Origin: Methylotenera sp.
GTDB lineage: Bacteria; Pseudomonadota; Gammaproteobacteria; Burkholderiales; Methylophilaceae
DNA length: 52,746 nt
Assembly (NCBI RefSeq): GCF_013141425.1
Contig: NZ_JABFRA010000034.1
Location: 1 to 52,746 of the forward strand
Reading direction: 5' to 3'
The translations under genes and the position numbers were made by a program. Under the pieces are notes generated by a model, which saw only the letters and a list, made by a program, of their open reading frames with translations, ran no database searches and was not told the origin of the DNA. Of the stretch, positions 18,685-27,710 are shown piece after piece (the first letter of the stretch is position 1; each line of letters starts with the position of its first letter).

Positions 18685-20082
18685 ATGGCTAAAAAACAAT
18701 TGAACGCCACCAAACTGTTTGTGCTGGACACCAATGTACTTATTCATGATCCTTCCAGCCTATTCCGATTTGAAGAACATGACATTTTTTTGCCAATGGT
18801 CACGTTGGAAGAGCTGGATAACAACAAAAAAGGATTAACAGAAGTTGCAAGAAATGCGCGCCAAGCGAGCCGCAATTTAGAAGAAATTGTAGGTACCGAT
18901 TTAACCAACCTAGAACTTGGCTGCCCGCTCAACATCAACGGTAATCGTCACCTATCGGGTCGACTGTTTTTACAAACCATGCAAGTTACCACTGAACTGC
19001 CTGGGTTGGCTGGCCTAAAGGCGGACAATCAAATACTGGCAGTAGTGCTGGATCTACAAAAAACGAATCCAGATCGCCATGTAATTCTAGTCAGTAAAGA
19101 TATTAATATCCGCATCAAAGCCCGTGCAATGGGCATGCCAGCAGAAGATTATTTCAACGACAAGGTACTAGAAGATACTGACCTCTTATATAGTGGTATT
19201 AAAGAATTGCCGGCTGATTTCTGGGAAAAGCACAGTAAAGCCATGGAATCATGGCAAGAAGCTGGGCGCATGTTTTACCGCATCAATGGCCCGCTATGTA
19301 AATCGTTTCTAATTAATGAATTTGTCTACTATGAATTTGAAAAACCATTTCATGCCATAGTTCGGAGTGTCGATGGCAACAGCGCCGTGCTTGAAGTGGT
19401 AAAAGACCACATCAACCCGAAACACAGCATTTGGGGCATCAATGCACGTAACCGCGAACAAAATTTTGCACTTAATTTATTAATGGATCCAGAAATTGAT
19501 TTTGTCAGTCTGTTAGGGCAAGCGGGGACGGGTAAAACCTTGCTCACTTTAGCGGCCGCACTGACGCAAGTGCTAGATAAAAAAATCTATTCTGAAATTA
19601 TCATGACACGGGTTACGGTTTCAGTCGGTGAGGATATTGGCTTTTTACCAGGCACCGAAGAAGAAAAAATGGGGCCTTGGATGGGCGCACTAGACGATAA
19701 CCTTGATGTGCTGAATAAGAGCGATGAAGATGCAGGTGAATGGGGACGGGCGGCTACACAAGACTTGATTCGCAGCCGCATTAAAATCAAATCGCTCAAC
19801 TTTATGCGTGGCCGCACATTCTTAAATAAATTTTTAATCATCGATGAAGCGCAAAACCTGACACCCAAGCAAATGAAAACATTGATTACCCGCGCAGGCC
19901 CTGGCACTAAGGTGGTATGCTTAGGCAACATTGCCCAAATTGATACCCCTTACCTAACAGAAGGTAGCTCAGGGCTTACTTATGTTGTAGATAGATTCAA
20001 AGGTTGGGGTCACAATGGACATATCACGCTACTTCGTGGTGAGCGTTCTCGATTAGCAGATTTTGCTGCAGAAATTTTATAG
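18685..20082 (+). CDS. PhoH-family ATPase with N-terminal PIN domain
   Basis: 465 residues. An N-terminal PIN nuclease-like domain (KLFVLDTNVLIHDPSSL, with later acidic residues in ADNQILAV and LVSKDINIRIKA) is joined to a PhoH P-loop domain (Walker A GQAGTGKT; Walker B LNKFLIIDEAQNL). This is the PIN-PhoH (PhoH2/YlaK) architecture, thought to act as an RNA helicase and RNase. It follows bcp by 38 bases. Confidence 0.93.
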   Translation: MAKKQLNATKLFVLDTNVLIHDPSSLFRFEEHDIFLPMVTLEELDNNKKGLTEVARNARQASRNLEEIVGTDLTNLELGCPLNINGNRHLSGRLFLQTMQVTTELPGLAGLKADNQILAVVLDLQKTNPDRHVILVSKDINIRIKARAMGMPAEDYFNDKVLEDTDLLYSGIKELPADFWEKHSKAMESWQEAGRMFYRINGPLCKSFLINEFVYYEFEKPFHAIVRSVDGNSAVLEVVKDHINPKHSIWGINARNREQNFALNLLMDPEIDFVSLLGQAGTGKTLLTLAAALTQVLDKKIYSEIIMTRVTVSVGEDIGFLPGTEEEKMGPWMGALDDNLDVLNKSDEDAGEWGRAATQDLIRSRIKIKSLNFMRGRTFLNKFLIIDEAQNLTPKQMKTLITRAGPGTKVVCLGNIAQIDTPYLTEGSSGLTYVVDRFKGWGHNGHITLLRGERSRLADFAAEIL

Positions 20083-20165
20083 CTAATTTATCAGGCCAAA
20101 ATCTCAATGCATTCTTTAAAATCAAACCATGCGTTTCATGACTACCGGACTAAAGGCGTAATGAA

Positions 20166-21332
20166 ATGAACATGTGTAAAGGTTTTTACACATTGCTCAT
20201 GGCCCAGTTTTTATCGGCATTAGCAGACAATGCCTTATTATTTGCAGCGATTGCCTTGCTTGCCCAGTTAAGTGCACCTGACTGGCACACCCCACTGCTA
20301 CAACAGTTTTTCGTCATTTCTTACATTATACTCGCACCTTTTGTCGGCTCATTTGCCGATGCTTTACCTAAAGGTCGTGTGATGTTCATTGCCAACGCCA
20401 TTAAATTTATTGGCAGCCTATCCATGGTATTTGGCATGCCCCCGCTATATGCCTATGGCATTGTAGGAATCGGGGCAGCAGCCTATTCGCCTGCGAAATA
20501 TGGCATCTTAACCGAGCTTTTACCACCTGAAAAACTTGTAAGTGCTAATGGCTGGATGGAAGGCTCAACAGTCATGGCAATTATTTTAGGTGCGATTATA
20601 GGCGGCATCATGGCAAGTAAAGACCCCTACTTTGCCATGATTATAATTACCTTACTCTACTTACTGGCGGCAATATTCAATACCTACATACCAAAGTTAC
20701 CTATCGACCATAAACTTCCGAAGAAAAATCCAGTGTTTATGCTGATTGACTTCTGGTTTTCATTCAAGGCACTTTGGAAAGACACGCGCGGTCAAGTATC
20801 CCTAGCAGTAACCACCTTATTTTGGGGTGCAGGCGCCACCTTGCGCTTAGTGGTAATTGCATGGGCGGCAAGTGCTTTAAATTTTGGCTTAGAACAAGCA
20901 ACCCAACTGATGGCATTACTCGCCGTTGGTATTGCGGTAGGCTCTGTAATTGCTGCGCGCTATATAACATTAGAGCATTCAACTAAAGTATTGCCCGCTG
21001 GCATCTTGATGGGCATACTCGTCGTCATTATGGCGTTGGTTCAGCACTGGCAATTAGCAGCTTTACTGCTTTTTATTATCGGCGCGCTGGCTGGGTTTTT
21101 TGTGGTGCCCCTTAATGCGCTTTTGCAGCACCGTGGTCATGAGTTAATCGGTGCGGGGCATTCCATTGCGGTGCAAAATTTTAACGAACACATTGGCATC
21201 TTACTGTTACTGGGCGCCTATTTGCTCATGGTAAAAGCCAACATTCCCATCAACGCGATTGTGATTGCCTTTGGCATCTTTGTCAGTCTATGCATGACAA
21301 TTATTCATCGCCGCTACCGCCACTTAAACTAA
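20166..21332 (+). CDS. lplT: Lysophospholipid transporter LplT (MFS)
   Basis: 388 residues with about 12 membrane segments. The N-terminus (FYTLLMAQFLSALADNALLFAAIALL) and the PKGRVMFIANAIKF and YSPAKYGILTELLPPEKLV..NGWMEG blocks are diagnostic of LplT, which flips lysophospholipids inward for re-acylation. The usual partner acyltransferase (aas) is not in the window. Confidence 0.9.
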   Translation: MNMCKGFYTLLMAQFLSALADNALLFAAIALLAQLSAPDWHTPLLQQFFVISYIILAPFVGSFADALPKGRVMFIANAIKFIGSLSMVFGMPPLYAYGIVGIGAAAYSPAKYGILTELLPPEKLVSANGWMEGSTVMAIILGAIIGGIMASKDPYFAMIIITLLYLLAAIFNTYIPKLPIDHKLPKKNPVFMLIDFWFSFKALWKDTRGQVSLAVTTLFWGAGATLRLVVIAWAASALNFGLEQATQLMALLAVGIAVGSVIAARYITLEHSTKVLPAGILMGILVVIMALVQHWQLAALLLFIIGALAGFFVVPLNALLQHRGHELIGAGHSIAVQNFNEHIGILLLLGAYLLMVKANIPINAIVIAFGIFVSLCMTIIHRRYRHLN

Positions 21333-21377
21333 GCGCAAATATTCAGCAATTCTTGAGAAAAACACTTAAGGCTTAGT

Positions 21378-22712
21378 TTAATGAAGCTTTACCTGAGATT
21401 CTGTGCGTCTTGTAATTGTGCGTGCCAATGTTTGTAAGGCCATACTCCAAAAGCCATGCAGCGCCATCAAGTGCATTTTATACAAGGATTGATACATAAT
21501 TCTTGCAAACAAACCTTCTATAAACAAGCTGCCTCCAGAAAGAGCACCCATCAAGTTACCAACTGTCGTGTAACTACCCAAATTTACTAGAGAACCATAG
21601 TCACGGTAGGTAAACTGCGGCAATTCCTTTTTACCTGAAATACGATATTTAATGGTTTTAATTAACATTGTCGCTTGCTGGTGCGCCGCCTGCGCGCGCG
21701 GTGGCACAGTATCTCCAGCATGCCCAACCCATGGGCAAGCCGCACAATCTCCAAAAGCAAATATATTTTCATCTAAAGTTGTTTGCAGCGTTCGGTTAAC
21801 AATCAACTGATTGATACGATTTGTTTCCAAGCCATCAATTTCATGCAAGAAATCAGGCGCTTTAATCCCTGCAGCCCAAACTACTAATGCAGAAGGTATA
21901 AATCTACCACTGTGTGTTTGTACGCCTTTATCTGTTACCTCAGTAACACGCTCACCCGTATAAAGATGCACACGAAGCTTACTTAACTCTAATTCAACAG
22001 AGTTTGATAGTTTGGGAGGCAAGGCAGGTAGCACCCGACTATTTGCCTCAATTAAAGATATTTGAATGTCTCGATCTGGATTGATTTTATCTAAACCGTA
22101 TGCGGCTAGTTCACGCGTTGTATTGTGCAACTCAGCCGCCAGTTCCACACCTGTCGCACCTGCCCCTACAATAACCACTTCAAGCTGCCCAGCCTGTACT
22201 GGCGCCACTTGGGTTTGCGCACGCACCAAAGCGTTATGTAAGCGCCGATGAAACTTCTCCGCTTGTTCTTGGGTGTCTAATGCAATTGAATATTCACCTG
22301 CACCTTTTACACCAAAATCATTCGTCGTACTGCCAACCGCAATAATCAGCGTATCGTACGACAAAGTCCGCTGCGGGATAACTTCCACTCCATCTTCATC
22401 AAAATGTGGCGAAATCGTAATTTCACGTTTCGCTCGATTGAGACTGGCCATACTGCCCAAGCGAAATTTAAAATGATGCCAGTGCGCCTGCGCAAGATAG
22501 TTCAGTTCATGCTTATCTGGATCCATACTTCCTGCAGCTATTTCATGTAACAAAGGCTTCCAAACATGGGTCTTAGTCTTATCAATCAAGGTAATAAGCG
22601 CCTTGCCCTTACGCCCAAGCGAATCGCCGAGTTTCGTCGCCAACTCCAAGCCACCTGCGCCACCACCGACAATGACGACATGATGCAGAGAATTATTATC
22701 TAGTTTTTTCAA
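21378..22712 (-). CDS. ndh: Type II NADH:quinone dehydrogenase
   Basis: 444 residues, single-subunit and non-proton-pumping. N-terminal FAD site VVIVGGGAGGLELATKLG, second dinucleotide site VVIVGAGATGVELAAEL, and the FAD-contacting FAFGDCAACPW. The C-terminal amphipathic region (LYKMHLMALHGFWSMALQTL) fits membrane attachment. It is convergent with lplT. NADH from the Fds formate dehydrogenase is one plausible substrate source. Confidence 0.92.
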   Translation of the reverse strand: MKKLDNNSLHHVVIVGGGAGGLELATKLGDSLGRKGKALITLIDKTKTHVWKPLLHEIAAGSMDPDKHELNYLAQAHWHHFKFRLGSMASLNRAKREITISPHFDEDGVEVIPQRTLSYDTLIIAVGSTTNDFGVKGAGEYSIALDTQEQAEKFHRRLHNALVRAQTQVAPVQAGQLEVVIVGAGATGVELAAELHNTTRELAAYGLDKINPDRDIQISLIEANSRVLPALPPKLSNSVELELSKLRVHLYTGERVTEVTDKGVQTHSGRFIPSALVVWAAGIKAPDFLHEIDGLETNRINQLIVNRTLQTTLDENIFAFGDCAACPWVGHAGDTVPPRAQAAHQQATMLIKTIKYRISGKKELPQFTYRDYGSLVNLGSYTTVGNLMGALSGGSLFIEGLFARIMYQSLYKMHLMALHGFWSMALQTLARTITRRTESQVKLH

Positions 22713-22757
22713 AATAGCCTTTATTGGTCATAGAATTATGCTTACAAAGTAAAATGA

Positions 22758-22789
22758 AAACGGCTACTGCAATTATACAGTAGCCGTTT
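22758..22789 (-). terminator. Terminator after the lipoprotein cytochrome gene
   Basis: A perfect 12-bp stem (22758-22769 with 22778-22789; arms AAACGGCTACTG and its complement) with an 8-base loop. On the minus strand it is followed by a T-rich stretch. Confidence 0.85.
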
Positions 22790-22838
22790 AAGTCATTACA
22801 GCAACAAGCAATATGACTGGATGCTTGTTAAAGTAAAA

Positions 22839-23423
22839 TTATTTCAACCAAGTTTTTTCGCCATCGCCTTTATATACAGTACGAATATAAGCAACAGCTT
22901 TTAAAATATCATCGGTTGGCAAGCCTTCGCCTGTTTTACCTGGCAATTGGTTATGCCAAACAAACATAGTGCCTCCAGAAGTACCTGGCGTACCACCCGC
23001 GATTGTTTCAAACATACCTTTATCCGTTGCATTTTTCTCGTAAACCCATTTTGTATCAAAAGCGCCTGTACCACCATTTTTAACAAGCGAAGGTGCCATG
23101 AGTCCGCCTAAATTACCACCATGACATCCTGTACAACCGTTGTAGGTCATCACTTTTCTACCTGCTTTAGCCGCTTCGGCATCTGCGGCATATTTTTTTG
23201 TATAGGGGTTCACACACGTTGCTAAAAACTCCTTCGCTTCAGGTGTATCTGTTGCCACCACTTTAATTGCTAACGGGCTGTTATCTTTAGTTGACACCAA
23301 ATTACATACACCTGCAGCTGCTTCTTTTGTAGAACCGCCAGAAGCATCTGAACCTGATTTCCCACATGCTGCCAAAGCACAGACAAGCACTAACACCAAC
23401 GCACTATTACTATATTTACTCAT
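22839..23423 (-). CDS. XoxG-like cytochrome c, predicted lipoprotein
   Basis: 194 residues. The signal sequence ends in a lipobox (LAAC, about residue 20) followed by a Ser/Gly-rich linker, so the protein should be membrane-anchored. There is one haem-c site, CTGCHGG. It is clearly a paralogue of the next cytochrome: both share the VSTKD..PL.IK, TDTPEAKEF, TCVNPYTKK and DKGMFETIAGG blocks. In the family, XoxG (cytochrome cL) accepts electrons from XoxF methanol dehydrogenase. The candidate axial Met is in GGTMFVWHNQ. Confidence 0.85.
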   Translation of the reverse strand: MSKYSNSALVLVLVCALAACGKSGSDASGGSTKEAAAGVCNLVSTKDNSPLAIKVVATDTPEAKEFLATCVNPYTKKYAADAEAAKAGRKVMTYNGCTGCHGGNLGGLMAPSLVKNGGTGAFDTKWVYEKNATDKGMFETIAGGTPGTSGGTMFVWHNQLPGKTGEGLPTDDILKAVAYIRTVYKGDGEKTWLK

Positions 23424-23477
23424 GTAAGCCTCCCTTTAAAACATATAATTTTACACGAACTTCAGATTTTGATAAAA

Positions 23478-23504
23478 AAAACGACCATCTAATATGGTCG
23501 TTTT
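23478..23504 (-). terminator. Terminator between the two cytochrome genes
   Basis: An 11-bp perfect stem (AAAACGACCAT with ATGGTCGTTTT, loop CTAAT), followed on the minus strand by a T run from the A-rich 23471-23477. Confidence 0.88.
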
Positions 23505-23522
23505 AATAGTAGAAATTGAGAT

Positions 23523-24053
23523 CTATTGAGGCTTCTCGTTTTCCCAAGGTTTATCACCACCACCTGAGTAAGAGGCACGCAACCAACCAATAATTTTAAT
23601 AATATCGTCTGTAGTCACTAGCTCAGGATTTCCAGAAGTTTGTTGATGCCAAGTTGGCATACCTGCATTCGTTCCACCGGCGATTGTTTCAAACATACCT
23701 TTGTCTGATACATGTTTAGCATATTGCCAGTTATTATCTAAAATACTTGGACCTGTTTGGCCGCCACCATTGCCGCCGTGGCATTGTGAACATGACCAAA
23801 AACCAAATCTTTTCTTACCAATCTTTGCTGCTTCTGGGTCTGATGCAAATTTCTTTGTGTATGGATTAACACAGGTTTTGATAAATTCTTTTGCCTCTGG
23901 CGTATCCGTTTCTACTGCCTTAATATTCAAAGGACTTCCGTCTTTTGTCGATACAAAGTTACAGTCAGCTTTTGCCTGAATGGACAACGTAAGACCTGCA
24001 AGTGCCAACAAACCCGCGAACAATGTTGACTTTAATGTTTTATTGCCTAACAT
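23523..24053 (-). CDS. xoxG: Periplasmic XoxG-like cytochrome c
   Basis: 176 residues with a cleavable signal peptide (LLALAGLTLSIQAKA) and one haem-c site CSQCHGG (about residues 83-89). The probable axial Met is in AGMPTWHQQ. The family is the cytochrome cL electron acceptor of lanthanide methanol dehydrogenase. It lies downstream of xoxF and xoxJ on the same strand. It is the soluble counterpart of the lipoprotein paralogue at 22839-23423. Confidence 0.88.
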   Translation of the reverse strand: MLGNKTLKSTLFAGLLALAGLTLSIQAKADCNFVSTKDGSPLNIKAVETDTPEAKEFIKTCVNPYTKKFASDPEAAKIGKKRFGFWSCSQCHGGNGGGQTGPSILDNNWQYAKHVSDKGMFETIAGGTNAGMPTWHQQTSGNPELVTTDDIIKIIGWLRASYSGGGDKPWENEKPQ

Positions 24054-24287
24054 GCTTTCTCCTAATCTATATCACAAAAATAAGCTACGTATCTTTCATG
24101 CAACTGCATTACTGAACGTGTAATCATCAAACGCATTTATTATTCAATTGGTTGACGCACTAACCAAATAACATGTTTTACTGATCTCGTTGTCAAATTA
24201 GCTGTGCATAGCTTATATGCACCGACACTTAACTAACCCGAGATTATACAATAGGCTTTGAATATATTACAGATTCAAAGCACAAAA

Positions 24288-24312
24288 AATGCCGCAAATA
24301 ATTTACGGCATT
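24288..24312 (-). terminator. Terminator after xoxJ
   Basis: AATGCCG and CGGCATT arms around an 11-base loop, followed by TTTTTTG on the minus strand. The rest of the 277-base gap up to 24330 holds the probable promoter region of xoxG; I could not fix its boxes. Confidence 0.8.
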
Positions 24313-24330
24313 ATTTTATTACTTTTTTAA

Positions 24331-25254
24331 TTACTTTCCATCGGAAGCTTTATTGTTTGCGCCGTACTTTTGATAAGCTTTGGCCAAAGTATCGCCTTCT
24401 ACAACTGGCACATGGGGAATACCAAAATCATCTAGAATTTTCATGATTTTATCTTGGTTTCTATCCAAAGCACCTTGAATTAATGCCATACGATCTTTCT
24501 CTTTCTTGCGCACAGCTACTGAGATATTCCAATACTCTTTGCCTTTTGCGTTAGAAGTTTCGTATTCAGGAATTAATGAAACTACCATGGGTACTTTTGA
24601 TTGCTTTGCAAAATAACCCCCTATTGGGCCCCAAGCGATGGCAATATCAATGTCACCTTTTGCGAGGTCATCAATCATAAAACTTGGTGGTAAGTTCAAA
24701 TCACGTTGAATACGATAAGGGCGTGCATTAGCAATTAAGCCATTGGCATCCATTGGTATGGTGGCTGGGCTATGATCGACTACGCCAATGAAACCTTTAC
24801 GAAGGTCTGGGGATGTCCAATCTGTAATATTGAAGTTACTGTCTTTACGCCATACAAATACATGGCCAGAACGATAATAAGGTTTGCTTGTTCTTAAGGA
24901 GTCGTTATCTGAAGTTGTACTGATAATCACATCACAGCGCATGGCATTGATTGTGTTTCTTAAGAACCCTTGACGATTATAAGCGTAGGTGTAAGTCAGT
25001 TTTTTACCTAAATCTTTTGCCAACACTTCAGCGATTCTATCTTCAAAGCCCTCTTGCTTTGAATTCGAAAATGGCATGTTATCTGGATCTGCACATACTT
25101 TAAACTCAGATTCATCTACTACGCGTCGCACCTCGCCAATACGACCTTCATCGGGGTTGAGGCTTGGAATATCAGGCGCCTCTGCATAGCTGAAATTTGC
25201 TGTTATTGCTAACAGTGTAATTAAACCTAACTGCTTTTTAACATGTTTAAACAT
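24331..25254 (-). CDS. xoxJ: XoxJ periplasmic substrate-binding-like protein
   Basis: 307 residues with a signal peptide (LGLITLLAITANFSYA) and the type-2 periplasmic binding fold. FKVCADPDNMPFSN..GFEDRIAEVLAKDLGKKLTYTY is the MoxJ/XoxJ signature. The protein is thought to help activate or mature the XoxF apoenzyme rather than serve an ABC transporter, and no permease genes are nearby. It lies between xoxF and xoxG. Confidence 0.92.
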   Translation of the reverse strand: MFKHVKKQLGLITLLAITANFSYAEAPDIPSLNPDEGRIGEVRRVVDESEFKVCADPDNMPFSNSKQEGFEDRIAEVLAKDLGKKLTYTYAYNRQGFLRNTINAMRCDVIISTTSDNDSLRTSKPYYRSGHVFVWRKDSNFNITDWTSPDLRKGFIGVVDHSPATIPMDANGLIANARPYRIQRDLNLPPSFMIDDLAKGDIDIAIAWGPIGGYFAKQSKVPMVVSLIPEYETSNAKGKEYWNISVAVRKKEKDRMALIQGALDRNQDKIMKILDDFGIPHVPVVEGDTLAKAYQKYGANNKASDGK

Positions 25255-25474
25255 TATTTATATTCCTTATCGTCAAATTTCGGCTTTTAAAATTACCGCT
25301 TGCCTTATAGAGTACCGATCAACTTAAAAGTTCTATCCTTTATTGTTGCTTACTGATTACATTTTGCCTGATTTACATCAGCCTGTAATTGTAACTAATT
25401 CCTGATGTTATATGGATTATTTCTGTGGTTTGTCTAGGTAAAAATGCACATATATTCATTAGTCTTGACAATAA

Positions 25475-25500
25475 AAAAGCCCCGACGAATCGGGGCTTTT
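25475..25500 (-). terminator. Strong terminator after xoxF
   Basis: AAAAGCCCCGA and TCGGGGCTTTT (11-bp perfect stem, CGAA loop) with T runs on both strands. It ends the xoxF message 47 bases after the stop codon. Confidence 0.95.
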
Positions 25501-25546
25501 CATTTGAACTAACTTGTACTAGCTACAGTTTAATCTTGCGATTAAA

Positions 25547-27424
25547 TTATAGGCTGAATACGTTCAATACACCGCCGCCAGGAGCCGCATTGTATTTAGT
25601 TAATTCTGCATAACCACCCGCAGCGCCTAACGCGTCTGTTGGGTTAGTCATACCAAGGTTCATCGCCACGCCAGCCCAGCCACCGATACCTGATAGCACA
25701 CCAACGTATTGTTTACCTTTGTTACCGTAAGTGAACGCATTACCAATCACGCCAGAACCTACTTGGAATTTCCAAAGTTCTTTACCTGATTGAGCATCAA
25801 CCGCTTTGAACCAACGATCCAAAGTACCGAAGAATACCAAGTTTGAAGCAGTTGTTAAAGCACCACCCCAAGCAGAGAATTTCTCTTTGTTGTACCAAAC
25901 TTTTTTGTTGGTCATTGGATCATAAGCAGCGAAGCCACCCATTACACCATCTGGACCTGGGAACATGGTCAATGTAGCACCAACCCATGGTTGACCAGCA
26001 ACGTATTTAGACTCAACTGGCTCGTATGTCATACACACGTGGTTCAATGGAGAATAAATCAAACCAGTTTTTGGTGAGTATGCCGCTGGTTGTTGGTCTT
26101 TAGTACCCAATGCAGCTGGGCAAACGCCTTTAGCATTGTAATCTTGGTGAGTTGAAGCTGAAGCCAATTTTTTCGGCACGCCAGTTTTTAAATCAACGCC
26201 AGTTGCCCAGTTGACGAATGGGTGCACTTTTTCAGCCGCAATTAATTTACCGTTGTGTGCATTCCATGTGTAAGCAAAACCGTTACGGTCATGGTGCCAA
26301 GCGTATGTTTTGCCACCTTTGTCGAACAATATTACTTCGTTAATACCATCGTAATCCCACTCATCGTGTGGTGTCATTTGCATACCCCATTTAGCCACAC
26401 CAGTGTCTAAATCACGCGCAAATACTGTCATAGACCATTTGTTGTCGCCTGGACGTACATCTGGGTTCCAAACTGAAGGGTTGCCTGTTCCGTAATACAC
26501 TAAGTTTGTACGTGCATCATACGGCCACCAGCCCCATACAGAGCCACCACCATGTTGCCAACCATCTTTAACTGCTTGTGGTTTTAACCATGTGCGAGTA
26601 CCCAATTCTTTTTCACCAATTTTCAATTGGTCATTTGGTAATGCTGTGAAAGAACCGCCTTGTTTGTTACCACCGTTTACGTCTTGGTAAACTGATAGTG
26701 CGCTGTACTCAGGTGTATCTTTGTTGAAATCCGCGCCGATTAACACTTCAGCATCTGGACCTGTTGAGTATGCTTTCCATGCTAAAGAACCATCTTTTAA
26801 GTTGTAAGCTGCGATAAAGCAACGTACACCGAACTCAGCACCTGAACAACCAGTTAACACTTTGTCTTTGATCACGTGTGGTGCGTTTGTATTTGTAGCA
26901 CCAACTTTTGGATCATTTACTAAGGTTGACCATACTTTAGCACCTGTTTTAGCGTCTAAAGCAACTAAGTTACCATCGTTTTGTTGTAGGTAGATTTTGC
27001 CGTCGCCGTAGCCTAAACCACGTGAAACGTTATCGCAACACAAAACAGCTTGTACTGATGGATCTTGTTTTGGGAAATATGACCAAACGATTTTTTGATT
27101 GTCGCTTAAATCAAGTGCATATACGTTGTTTGGGAATGCTGTATGTACATACATCATGTTACCAACAACAACAGGTGAACCTTCGTGACCGCGGTTTACA
27201 CCAGTTGCGAATGTCCATGCTGCTTTAAGGTTTTTAACGTTACCTTTGTTAACTTGTGCAAGTGCGCTGTAACCTTGGTTATTGTGCTGACCACGTGGGT
27301 GAGCCCAGTTATTTGGGTTTGCGATTGCTGCCTCTTGGTCTGCTGCTGCTGATGCTACCATTGGCATTGCCACTGATAAACCTGCAACTAAACCTAATGC
27401 TAATTTGATCTTGTTGATTTGCAT
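25547..27424 (-). CDS. xoxF: Lanthanide-dependent PQQ methanol dehydrogenase XoxF
   Basis: Periplasmic quinoprotein that oxidises methanol to formaldehyde or further; the key energy enzyme of this organism. 625 residues with a signal peptide ending ASAAA. An eight-bladed propeller is indicated by repeated W motifs. The vicinal disulfide Cys129-Cys130 (VLCCDNVSRG) is present. The catalytic Asp357 is followed two residues later by Asp359 in TPHDEWDYDGINEV. That second Asp co-ordinates the lanthanide; calcium-type MxaF has Ala there. A TTG at 27436 extends the frame, but GGAG at 27431-27434 lies six bases before ATG 27424, which is the start used here. Confidence 0.97.
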   Translation of the reverse strand: MQINKIKLALGLVAGLSVAMPMVASAAADQEAAIANPNNWAHPRGQHNNQGYSALAQVNKGNVKNLKAAWTFATGVNRGHEGSPVVVGNMMYVHTAFPNNVYALDLSDNQKIVWSYFPKQDPSVQAVLCCDNVSRGLGYGDGKIYLQQNDGNLVALDAKTGAKVWSTLVNDPKVGATNTNAPHVIKDKVLTGCSGAEFGVRCFIAAYNLKDGSLAWKAYSTGPDAEVLIGADFNKDTPEYSALSVYQDVNGGNKQGGSFTALPNDQLKIGEKELGTRTWLKPQAVKDGWQHGGGSVWGWWPYDARTNLVYYGTGNPSVWNPDVRPGDNKWSMTVFARDLDTGVAKWGMQMTPHDEWDYDGINEVILFDKGGKTYAWHHDRNGFAYTWNAHNGKLIAAEKVHPFVNWATGVDLKTGVPKKLASASTHQDYNAKGVCPAALGTKDQQPAAYSPKTGLIYSPLNHVCMTYEPVESKYVAGQPWVGATLTMFPGPDGVMGGFAAYDPMTNKKVWYNKEKFSAWGGALTTASNLVFFGTLDRWFKAVDAQSGKELWKFQVGSGVIGNAFTYGNKGKQYVGVLSGIGGWAGVAMNLGMTNPTDALGAAGGYAELTKYNAAPGGGVLNVFSL

Positions 27425-27555
27425 ATTAATCTCCAAAGTTGAACTACTAAGGGTTTATAAAATAATTTCGCATATTTGCTAAAGTTTTGATGTATCCTCA
27501 AATTTTTAGCAACTAATTGATAATATTTCGTATCACATTTTCATGTGCGTACAGC

Positions 27556-27584
27556 ACTATATTCCAGACTCACACGAATTGCAA
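27556..27584 (-). promoter_or_regulatory. Sigma-70 promoter of xoxF
   Basis: Minus strand: TTGCAA (27579-27584), 17-bp spacer, TATAGT (27556-27561). The expected start is near 27549, leaving a leader of about 125 bases before the xoxF ATG. The remaining part of the 274-bp gap (27585-27710) is AT-rich, with nothing else recognised. Confidence 0.65.
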
Positions 27585-27710
27585 TACATTAGTTACAATT
27601 TACTTACATTTAGTTCATTTTTTATTTATATAGTCAATTTTACACATGGTGGCCTTTGTCAAAATTATTAATAAATCCTTTAAAATCAAATAGAAAGTAA
27701 AAATTTTAGC

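Noticed and set aside
25547-27424. Calcium-type methanol dehydrogenase MxaF
   Set aside because: The residue two positions after the catalytic Asp is Asp (DYDG), not Ala, and no mxaI-like small subunit is present. XoxF fits better.
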